Shown here in pieces: positions 1 to 5,293 of a stretch of 7,938 nucleotides of DNA. The notes under the pieces were generated by a model. That model did no database searches. It was not told where the DNA came from and was given only the letters and a program-made list of their open reading frames with translations. The DNA lies in assembly GCA_003554115.1 (NCBI GenBank), contig PWFE01000033.1, positions 1-7,938 on the forward strand. Direction: 5' to 3'. Source of the DNA: Haloferacaceae archaeon. GTDB taxonomy: Archaea > Halobacteriota > Halobacteria > Halobacteriales > Haloferacaceae. Numbering within the stretch: the first letter of the stretch is position 1; every line of letters begins with the position of its first letter. Position numbers and translations under genes: made by a program.

Positions 1-814
1 CGTTGACGACCGACTCGGCGTTGGCCTCGATGTGTTCTTGAGCACTGCTCCAGCCCGCAAGCAACGACAGGGCAGTATCTGGGTTTTCTTCAAGCCAGCT
101 TCGCTGGGCACACCACGGCGTGATGAGCGGCGGGAAGCCGGTTTCTGCCTCCCACTCTTCCCAAGCGTTGTACACCGGTCGCACCTCATCGGAGTTTGCA
201 AGCCCGCGGACAGTCTGACCAGTGAACTGCAGCATGGCGTCGACCTCATCTTGGTCGACCATCAGGCTGTAAAGCGTCGATGGATCGGATTCGACAGTCT
301 CGTTTTCCTCGCGAATGTCGAAGTCGTGTTGCTCCCAGATCATCGCCTGGGTGTAGGTGCCGGTCCCCGTCGACCAGCCCGGATGCCCGAAGGTGATATC
401 CTGCAAATCCTCAACCGACTCAATATCTGAATCAACTGGGACGAAAATCGAGTTGATTTGGGTGATACAGGGGCCGAACTGGACGAGCTCTTCGCCTTCC
501 TGAGTGTATTGAGCGAGGTTGTTGTACTCAAGTAGTCCAACATCGTTGCCGTCGTCGGGCAGTGCGTTGACAAACCGACCGTATGCGGCCACCTCTGGGT
601 TGAAATCTAAACCTTCGTCGGCCCAAAAGCCCTCGTTGGTTCCTGCGAGGAAATGCATGATGTTGAGGTTTCCTTCCGGCGTCAACAACTCAATGCCCGC
701 TCCTTCGTCGTCGTTTCCATTACCCAGACAGCCAGCGAGACCAGCTGTTGCAGCAGCACCAACAGATACGGCTGTTTTCGTAAACGAACGTCTACTGAAA
801 CTGCGATTTACCAT
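1..814 (-). CDS. ABC transporter substrate-binding protein, Tat lipoprotein, NMT1/TauA-like (3' end cut off)
   Basis: Extracytoplasmic solute-binding lipoprotein that would deliver a small ligand to the ABC permease encoded just upstream. Translating the minus strand from ATG 814 gives 271 residues with no stop before the window edge, so the C-terminus is missing, probably by some tens of residues. The N-terminus has a textbook haloarchaeal Tat motif SRRSFTK (residues 7-13), a short Ala/Gly hydrophobic stretch and the lipobox LAGC with Cys29, followed by an acidic Asn/Asp linker. The mature part begins with a first beta strand and an EGFWADEGLDF segment (61-71), typical of NMT1/SsuA/TauA-type binding proteins, where a 'grounded, GL-type' helix follows the first strand. 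Later segments SVEDLQDITFGHPG (133-146) and a late Pro/Trp-rich region fit the second lobe. There is no Shine-Dalgarno before the ATG and a TATA-like element about 28 bp upstream, so the transcript is probably leaderless. Ligand unknown; family assignment firm only at superfamily level. Confidence 0.85.
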   Translation of the reverse strand, partial: MVNRSFSRRSFTKTAVSVGAAATAGLAGCLGNGNDDEGAGIELLTPEGNLNIMHFLAGTNEGFWADEGLDFNPEVAAYGRFVNALPDDGNDVGLLEYNNLAQYTQEGEELVQFGPCITQINSIFVPVDSDIESVEDLQDITFGHPGWSTGTGTYTQAMIWEQHDFDIREENETVESDPSTLYSLMVDQDEVDAMLQFTGQTVRGLANSDEVRPVYNAWEEWEAETGFPPLITPWCAQRSWLEENPDTALSLLAGWSSAQEHIEANAESVVN

Positions 815-837
815 TACAATCGGACGGAAGTATCGAC

Positions 838-850
838 TAATATTATACTT
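838..850 (-). promoter_or_regulatory. TATA-like promoter element of the binding-protein gene
   Basis: The minus strand reads AAGTATAATATTA here, centred about 28-30 bp before ATG 814. Archaeal TATA boxes sit about 26 bp before the transcription start, which would put that start at or within a few bases of the ATG. The lack of any GGAGG- or GGTGA-like sequence before the ATG agrees with a leaderless message. A second, stronger-looking TATA (GTATATAAG, 926-934 minus) lies farther up and could give a longer transcript. The remainder of 815-1034 is AT-rich with no credible gene. Confidence 0.45.
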
Positions 851-1000
851 TTGGTCTGGTTTTATTACAATATATTCTGGGGAAGACGAATAAACATCTC
901 ATATTGTATATTGTGTCTGTACTCCCTTATATACTGTTCAATGGCTGTGAAATAGCTCGATACAGGCGCCACTGGTCGACGATTGTACACACAAAGACGC

Positions 1001-1014
1001 AAAAATAGAAAAAA
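1001..1014 (-). terminator. U-rich transcription terminator after the ABC permease
   Basis: About 20 nt past the permease stop codon the minus strand carries T6, a short interruption and T5 (TTTTTTCTATTTTT). Archaeal RNA polymerase terminates on such T-tracts without needing a hairpin, and no stem is visible beside it. This would separate the permease transcript from the binding-protein gene, which then needs its own promoter. Confidence 0.5.
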
Positions 1015-1034
1015 GTAATCTGATGCGGATCCGT

Positions 1035-1859
1035 TCAGACAGCCTTCGGTTGGGTTGTTTCTCCGCCCCACGAGTAGCGGTTGGTCTCGATGTAGCCGAG
1101 CGCGCGGTCGACGACGAACATGAACAGCATCATCGGCAACGCCCAGGCGATGATCATGTGGTTCTGGTTGGCCTGGAAATAGAAATTAATGATTTCGCCG
1201 AGGCCGACGCGTGTGCCGAAAATTTCGGCAATCAGCGTGATCTTCCAGGCCAGCGTGATCGTCAGTCGGGTGCTCGAAAAGATGTGCGGGTACAGATGCG
1301 GGATGTAGATGTTCTGCCAAACCAGAAAGGTCGAAGCGTCGAAGGCCTCAGCCATCTCCGGCAGCGTCCGATCGAGCTCTTCGATTCCCTCTTTGATCGA
1401 AATCGCCACGTACGGTGTGACGATCATAAAGACCGTAAACACGGCGACGAACCAAGTCGTCAGCCCGAACCAGATCACTGCCAAAAACGCCCAGATCACC
1501 GACGGGAACGCGAAGGTCCCCAGCACGTAGACGAACAGATAATCATCGGCCCGCTCACTCGTGCCCATGATGATCCCGGCTGTGACGCCGACAGCGAGAC
1601 AGCAGACTGACGCCACGGCCACCCGCGCCAGCGTCATCCCGTAGTTGTCGACGGCCGAAAACTCGGCGTCAGGGCCGAACGCCTCGCCGAACGCCGCCAT
1701 CAGTTCTGGCAGTGTCGGGAAAATGTAAGACGGCGTCGTTGCCGCCGCGAGGTTCCAGCCGACAAAGACGATGAGCACCGACACCACAATCGGGGCGATT
1801 CCGTCGAGTCGACTCCGGATCGCCCCAAGCCCTGTCGACGTTTGTGATGTGTTACTCAT
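1035..1859 (-). CDS. ABC transporter permease, SsuC/TauC-like (BPD_transp_1)
   Basis: Integral membrane subunit of an ABC importer, 275 residues from the chosen ATG, the usual size for the nitrate/sulfonate/taurine group. A hydrophobic segment follows a short cytoplasmic N-terminus (residues about 22-42) and several more follow. The cytoplasmic EAA loop that docks the ATPase is recognisable as EMAEAFDASTF followed by IYIPHLYP, preceded by the family-typical LDRTLPEMAE. After it, STRLTITLAWKITLIAEIFG and a VGLGEIINF segment match the conserved end of SsuC/TauC permeases. I chose ATG 1859 over the GTG at 1871 because GGGTGG lies 8 nt before the ATG, while the GTG falls inside that ribosome-binding site. 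The partner binding protein is the next gene (220 bp away, own promoter); the ATPase is outside the window. Substrate not deducible from the sequence. Confidence 0.9.
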   Translation of the reverse strand: MSNTSQTSTGLGAIRSRLDGIAPIVVSVLIVFVGWNLAAATTPSYIFPTLPELMAAFGEAFGPDAEFSAVDNYGMTLARVAVASVCCLAVGVTAGIIMGTSERADDYLFVYVLGTFAFPSVIWAFLAVIWFGLTTWFVAVFTVFMIVTPYVAISIKEGIEELDRTLPEMAEAFDASTFLVWQNIYIPHLYPHIFSSTRLTITLAWKITLIAEIFGTRVGLGEIINFYFQANQNHMIIAWALPMMLFMFVVDRALGYIETNRYSWGGETTQPKAV

Positions 1860-1867
1860 TTGTCGTT

Positions 1868-1873
1868 CCACCC
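1868..1873 (-). promoter_or_regulatory. Ribosome-binding site of the ABC permease gene
   Basis: GGGTGG on the minus strand, with an 8-nt spacer to ATG 1859. It decides the start codon: the longer reading from GTG 1871 would overlap this element. Its presence also implies a leadered transcript, so the promoter must lie farther upstream than the AT-rich stretches at 1880-1892. Confidence 0.5.
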
Positions 1874-1907
1874 ACTATATTCGACATATATCCAGCTATT
1901 CGATCAA

Positions 1908-1929
1908 ACACGTGTCGTACCATGCGTGT
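1908..1929. promoter_or_regulatory. Dyad in the ABC permease leader, possible operator
   Basis: A perfect 8-bp palindrome ACACGTGT occupies 1908-1915, and its left arm ACACG also pairs as an inverted repeat with CGTGT at 1925-1929. With the TATA-like element at 1948-1956, the expected transcription start is near 1925, so a protein bound here would overlap initiation. An outer inverted pair AGCTAT (1894-1899) and ATAGCT (1930-1935) frames it. Operator function is inference. Confidence 0.3.
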
Positions 1930-1947
1930 ATAGCTCTGATAACTGAG

Positions 1948-1956
1948 AAAATATAA
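1948..1956 (-). promoter_or_regulatory. TATA-like/T-rich element between the MFS gene and the ABC permease
   Basis: The minus strand reads TTATATTTT just after the MFS stop codon. It can serve as TATA box for the permease (predicted start near 1925, leader about 65 nt, consistent with the visible ribosome-binding site). The U-richness also suits a terminator for the MFS transcript. The two roles are compatible and the sequence does not separate them. Confidence 0.35.
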
Positions 1957-1958
1957 GT

Positions 1959-3260
1959 CTATGTTTCAGTGCCAGACGTGCCAGCCGTCGGCGGACGCAA
2001 CAGGAAGCCAACTGCGCCAGCAGCCAGTGCAAGCACGCCGCCGACGATGAACGTCGCATCCCAGCCGATGACGACGACCAGCCAACCAACGACACCACCG
2101 CCAAAGACGCCGCCCCACATCTTGCCGGAGTACACCAGTGAGTAGTTCGCCGACGAGTAGCGACTCCCGTAGTAGTCGCCGACGAGACTGGGAAACAGCG
2201 AGAACTGCGAGCTCCAAAAGAACACCGCGATGGCGACCGCAACGATGAATCCAACACCGCTGCCGAGAATTCCGAACGCGACGATGGCGAGTGTGGCAAC
2301 GCCACACAGCACGAACGAGACAGCCGTGATTAGCTCTCGGTCGAACCGATCCGAGAGGGCGCCAACAATGAGTCGACCCGCCGCCGAACCAACCGGCAGC
2401 AGCGTTGCGGCGACTGTCGCAGTGACGGCAGTCAACCCAACTGCTTCGGCGTACAGAATCGTCCGAGCGGTGATCATGAGTCCGGCTGCACTCACCGCGA
2501 AGAACATGAAGTACATCACCCAGAACTGCCAAGTTCGAACCATCTCGCGCCACGTGTAGTGTCGACGCCCGCCGCTGCCGTCGGCGATAGTTTCGGATTC
2601 GGATTCGGTACCCGAACTCCCGCTGGTCGACGATTCTCCTTCGAGGGCCCAGCCGTGCGGTGGGTCTTTGAGCACCACTGTCCCGACGACAATACCCACC
2701 GCGATCAGCAGTCCCATACTCCACAGCCCAGTCGTTAGTGCATCGCCAGCGATCATATACCGGATGAAGGGGACAAACGCCGCGCTACCGGCTGCAAACG
2801 CCATCGTCCCGATACCAGTGGTCAACCCGCGTTTATCAGGGAACCATTTGACGGCGGTGTTGACCGCGACGGTGTACACCATACCGACGCCGGCCGCGCC
2901 CAGCCCGTAGGCGAGATACACCTGCCAGAGCTCGGTGGCGAACGCCAGTCCGACGTAGCCACCACCAGCAAGCACGCCTGCGATCAGCGTGACGACGCTT
3001 GGGCCGTGTCTGTCGCGCCACCAGCCGGCCGGAAACTGCACGAGCGCCATAATAACGACGTAGGCGGTAAAGACAAAGCCCAACGCCGACAGCGAGGCGT
3101 CGAGCTCGGCCGCCAGCGGCCCTTCGAGCGATGACCAGACGTACTGGTAGGGACTCACTAACGCCATCATCACCGCGGCGGCTGCGATCTGCCACCACCG
3201 CGAGTAGCCTAAAATGTCGTGTGCGACCTCGTCGACATTCTTTGGATAGACGCTACTCAT
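1959..3260 (-). CDS. MFS transporter, oxalate/formate antiporter (OFA) family
   Basis: Twelve-helix secondary carrier for small organic anions. From ATG 3260 it is 433 residues; a GTG two codons earlier (3266) is an alternative start. MFS motif A appears as FPAGWWRDRHGP (about 76-87). OFA-type signatures are VNTAVKWFPDKRG (about 133-145), LKDPPHGW (about 197-204), the loop-to-TM7 TWREMVRTWQFW and the late FPSLVGDYYG followed by NYSLVYSGK. Lys380 in that last segment and Arg296 (in AAGRLIVGALSDR) lie in the regions where OxlT of Oxalobacter has its substrate-binding Lys and Arg, from memory of that family. The central loop (206-232) is a Ser/Glu/Gly-rich low-complexity stretch, common in halophiles. 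The gene follows the hydrolase after 84 bp. Exact substrate unknown; a monocarboxylate or dicarboxylate is likely. Confidence 0.9.
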   Translation of the reverse strand: MSSVYPKNVDEVAHDILGYSRWWQIAAAAVMMALVSPYQYVWSSLEGPLAAELDASLSALGFVFTAYVVIMALVQFPAGWWRDRHGPSVVTLIAGVLAGGGYVGLAFATELWQVYLAYGLGAAGVGMVYTVAVNTAVKWFPDKRGLTTGIGTMAFAAGSAAFVPFIRYMIAGDALTTGLWSMGLLIAVGIVVGTVVLKDPPHGWALEGESSTSGSSGTESESETIADGSGGRRHYTWREMVRTWQFWVMYFMFFAVSAAGLMITARTILYAEAVGLTAVTATVAATLLPVGSAAGRLIVGALSDRFDRELITAVSFVLCGVATLAIVAFGILGSGVGFIVAVAIAVFFWSSQFSLFPSLVGDYYGSRYSSANYSLVYSGKMWGGVFGGGVVGWLVVVIGWDATFIVGGVLALAAGAVGFLLRPPTAGTSGTET

Positions 3261-3294
3261 TGCCACTGGGAGACCGTTTGTCGACTGTGCTGTT

Positions 3295-3301
3295 CATATA
3301 G
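3295..3301 (-). promoter_or_regulatory. TATA-like element of the MFS gene
   Basis: CTATATG on the minus strand lies about 38 bp before ATG 3260, which predicts transcription starting near 3271 and a leader of only about 10 nt. No ribosome-binding site is visible before either candidate start, as expected for a near-leaderless message. An 8-bp palindrome TGTATACA (3325-3332) sits about 25 bp upstream, just after the hydrolase stop. Confidence 0.35.
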
Positions 3302-3344
3302 TAGCTGATTGCCACGGTATCTGTTGTATACATTCTGGTTTTCC

Positions 3345-4985
3345 TCAGTACCCGAGTGCGGCACCGTCGCCGCGTGGGTCCGCGCCGCCTTCCAGCGTGC
3401 CGTCGTCGTGGAGTCTGATCGCCGCTGCATGGCCCATTGTATCGTCGAAATCCCGCGCCATCGCCACCGGTTGGCCACGTCGCTGGAGTTCGGTGACCAC
3501 GCCATCGGGAATACGGCCCTCAAGCGAGAGCGATCTCGACTCATCGCCCCACGTCCGACCAAAGAGCCACCGCGGAGCCTCGATTGCGGTCTGGACATCG
3601 TAGCCGAAATCAACGATTCGGGAAACGAGCGCGGCCTGCGTCTGGGGTTGGCCCTCCCCGCCCATCGTCCCGTACAGCAGCCACGGCTCGCCGTCTTTCG
3701 TGATCAGCCCCGGAATCAGCGTGTGGAACGACCGCTTTCGGGGTTCGAGGCTGTTGACGTGTGTCGGATCGAGCGAGAAGAACGACCCCCGGTTCTGTGG
3801 GATAATCCCGGTGTCGCCGGCGACGATCCCGCTGCCGAAATCGAAGTAGATCGACTGGATCAGCGAGACGGCCAGCCCATCGCTGTCGACAACCGACAGA
3901 TAGCAGGTGTCGCCGCCGGGGTCCTGCGGTTGTGGCTCGAACCCCTCAGGCGTAATGCCTGGCTCGACGTTCGCTGGTAGCGATTGGGAGGGATCGATGA
4001 GACTCCGCCGGTCGTCGAGATAGTCCGCCGACAACAGTTGCTCGGCCGGAAGGTCGACGGCCTCGGGATCACTCACCCACGCGTCGCGGTCGCCGAAGGC
4101 GACTTTGGTGGCTTCGGCCATGTGATGGTAGTAGTCGGCCGTGCCGTCGCCCCACGCCGAGACGTCGAACCCATCGAGCAGCCCCAAAATCTGCAAGGCA
4201 GCGATTCCCTGCGTGTTTGGCGGCAGCGAGTGGACGGTATAGCCCCGGTACTCGGTGGTTAGTGGGGTGACCCACTCGGCGCTGTAGTCGCTGAAATCAC
4301 TCGGTGCGAGCGGCGATTCTTCGCCCAGCCCCTCACAGAAGCTTGTGGCGATTGGACCTTCATAAAATCCCTTGCGTGGGCCGTGGTCGACCAGCGTCTC
4401 GAACGAGTCGGCGAGCGACGGCTGCCGAATGATTGTTCCAGCTACCGGGGCCTCGCCGTCCGACAGGAACGTGTCAGCCGCGGCTGGCTGCTCGGCGAGC
4501 ACCTCGGCATCCTTGGCGATCCAGCGGGCGAAATCGTCGGTGATGGCAACCCCCTCGCGTGCGTATGTGATGGCGTCCGCGAACAGTCGGCCCCAAGGGA
4601 GTTTGCCGTGTTTTTCGTGAGCCAGCCGCCAGCCGTCGACCGCGCCGGGAACAGTCAGCGCCGAGGCACTGCCGCGTTCGGGAATCTCCTCGTAGTCGAG
4701 TTCCTTGTAGTACTCACGGGTTGCCTCGCTTGCGGCGGGGCCGCTGGCGTTGATCGCGCTGACCTCGCCGTCCGCACAGATCTGCCAAAAGCCGTCACCA
4801 CCCAAGCCTGCCATGTGCGGGTAGACCACACAGAGCGTTGCGTTGGCGGCAATGGCAGCGTCGACGGCCGAACCCCCATCTCGGAGAATGTCGAGGCCGG
4901 TGCTGCTGGCAAGATAGTGGGGACTGCAGATCAGTCCACGCTGTGCGCGTGTCGGTGGGCGGCCGGGTCGGTTGTGTGAGTACAT
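3345..4985 (-). CDS. Gamma-glutamyltranspeptidase-superfamily amidohydrolase, YwrD/HpxW (oxamate amidohydrolase)-like
   Basis: Ntn-hydrolase made as one 546-residue chain that should cut itself before Thr360, giving large and small subunits of about 359 and 187 residues. N-terminal landmarks are GGSAVDAAIAAN (37-48) and HMAGLGGDGFW (57-67); TVPGAVDGW spans 111-119. The cleavage site GGDTCYLSVVD (357-367) supplies the nucleophile Thr360, and YGTMGGEGQPQTQ (438-450) the oxyanion Gly442-Gly443. No signal peptide is present, so the enzyme is cytoplasmic, unlike E. coli GGT. By my alignment the E. coli Ser462-Ser463 pair is His421-Thr422 (KRSFHTLIPG), and Asp433, which binds the glutamate amino group, is Phe402 (QNRGSFFS). 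That and the GQPQTQ signature point to the YwrD/HpxW branch. HpxW converts oxamate to oxalate and ammonia. Breakdown of gamma-glutamylcysteine, the haloarchaeal thiol, is the main alternative. Start ATG 4985 has no ribosome-binding site. Confidence 0.9.
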   Translation of the reverse strand: MYSHNRPGRPPTRAQRGLICSPHYLASSTGLDILRDGGSAVDAAIAANATLCVVYPHMAGLGGDGFWQICADGEVSAINASGPAASEATREYYKELDYEEIPERGSASALTVPGAVDGWRLAHEKHGKLPWGRLFADAITYAREGVAITDDFARWIAKDAEVLAEQPAAADTFLSDGEAPVAGTIIRQPSLADSFETLVDHGPRKGFYEGPIATSFCEGLGEESPLAPSDFSDYSAEWVTPLTTEYRGYTVHSLPPNTQGIAALQILGLLDGFDVSAWGDGTADYYHHMAEATKVAFGDRDAWVSDPEAVDLPAEQLLSADYLDDRRSLIDPSQSLPANVEPGITPEGFEPQPQDPGGDTCYLSVVDSDGLAVSLIQSIYFDFGSGIVAGDTGIIPQNRGSFFSLDPTHVNSLEPRKRSFHTLIPGLITKDGEPWLLYGTMGGEGQPQTQAALVSRIVDFGYDVQTAIEAPRWLFGRTWGDESRSLSLEGRIPDGVVTELQRRGQPVAMARDFDDTMGHAAAIRLHDDGTLEGGADPRGDGAALGY

Positions 4986-5050
4986 GATAGTGATATGTTG
5001 AATAGTGGTCGTTCGTGTGTGTTCGTGATCTGGACTGGGTGTCCGAGCCC

Positions 5051-5090
5051 GTCTCGGCTATGTGGGTGTCTCACACATACAATCCGAGAC
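5051..5090 (-). promoter_or_regulatory. Large imperfect stem-loop/dyad before the hydrolase gene
   Basis: In the minus-strand RNA, GUCUCGG (5090-5084) pairs with CCGAGAC (5057-5051). Inside it UAUGUG (5079-5074) pairs with CACAUA (5064-5059) around a 9-nt loop, so 13 base pairs are broken only by an asymmetric internal loop. A competing short hairpin can form between CCGAG (5057-5053) and CUCGG (5047-5043). A TATA-like CTTTATTC (5091-5098) abuts the dyad and predicts transcription starting inside it, which suits a repressor operator. A 3'-UTR structure of the upstream transporter message is the alternative. Confidence 0.4.
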
Positions 5091-5113
5091 GAATAAAGAC
5101 AGGTGGTCGACGC

Positions 5114-5293
5114 TCAGACCGTCGCGGGATCTTCGAGATAGCGGACGACCAGTGGGATGATTCCGGCGACAACGATAGCCACGAAGCCGACAGTTGCAAG
5201 CAGTTCAGCACCGCTCGTCGAGCCGTAGCTGATAAGCGGTAAAGAAAGCCCAGCAAGGACGAACGCCACGGTGTAGGCTTTGATCGCGTCCAT
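5114..5293 (-). CDS. Small two-helix membrane protein abutting the LctP-type permease
   Basis: A 59-residue open frame whose ATG follows the permease stop codon without a gap (TGAATG), so its translation is very likely coupled to that of the permease. The translation begins MDAIKAYTVAFVLAGLSL and ends VVRYLEDPATV. It has two hydrophobic segments, about 7-22 and 31-51, joined by a short polar SYGSTSGAE turn, and a short charged tail, so a hairpin with both ends on the same side is likely. The positive residues (Lys5, Arg51) suggest both ends face the cytoplasm. I do not recognise a family. Placement and topology suggest an accessory or stabilising subunit of the transporter, by analogy with small partner subunits of other secondary carriers; this is inference. 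The clean junction, codon use like the neighbours and sustained hydrophobic pattern argue against a chance frame. Confidence 0.7.
   Translation of the reverse strand: MDAIKAYTVAFVLAGLSLPLISYGSTSGAELLATVGFVAIVVAGIIPLVVRYLEDPATV

Noticed and set aside
867..914. Inverted repeat ACAATATA / TATATTGT in the binding-protein upstream region
   Set aside because: Arms contain mostly A and T in an AT-rich stretch with a 32-bp spacer, so chance occurrence is likely.
865..1071. Minus-strand 68-residue open frame overlapping the end of the ABC permease
   Set aside because: It mostly spans AT-rich noncoding DNA, is rich in Tyr/Arg/Phe unlike the acidic neighbours, overlaps the permease and the U-rich terminator, and shows no ribosome-binding site.
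1869..1871. GTG start for the ABC permease
   Set aside because: It lies within the GGGTGG ribosome-binding site that is well spaced for ATG 1859.
1966..2724. Second minus-strand frame of 252 residues inside the MFS gene
   Set aside because: Extreme Arg/His/Trp content and no recognisable domain; the overlapping frame encodes a full 12-helix transporter.
3325..3332. 8-bp palindrome TGTATACA between the hydrolase and MFS genes
   Set aside because: Short, with no extension of the arms and no second copy in the other promoter regions; noted only as a weak operator candidate.
3309..3980. Long plus-strand open frame (223 residues) opposite the hydrolase
   Set aside because: Arg/Pro-rich shadow of a high-GC coding strand; the minus-strand product has clear family motifs over the same bases. 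The same holds for the plus-strand frames at 4383-4979, 1023-1610 and 6215-6925.
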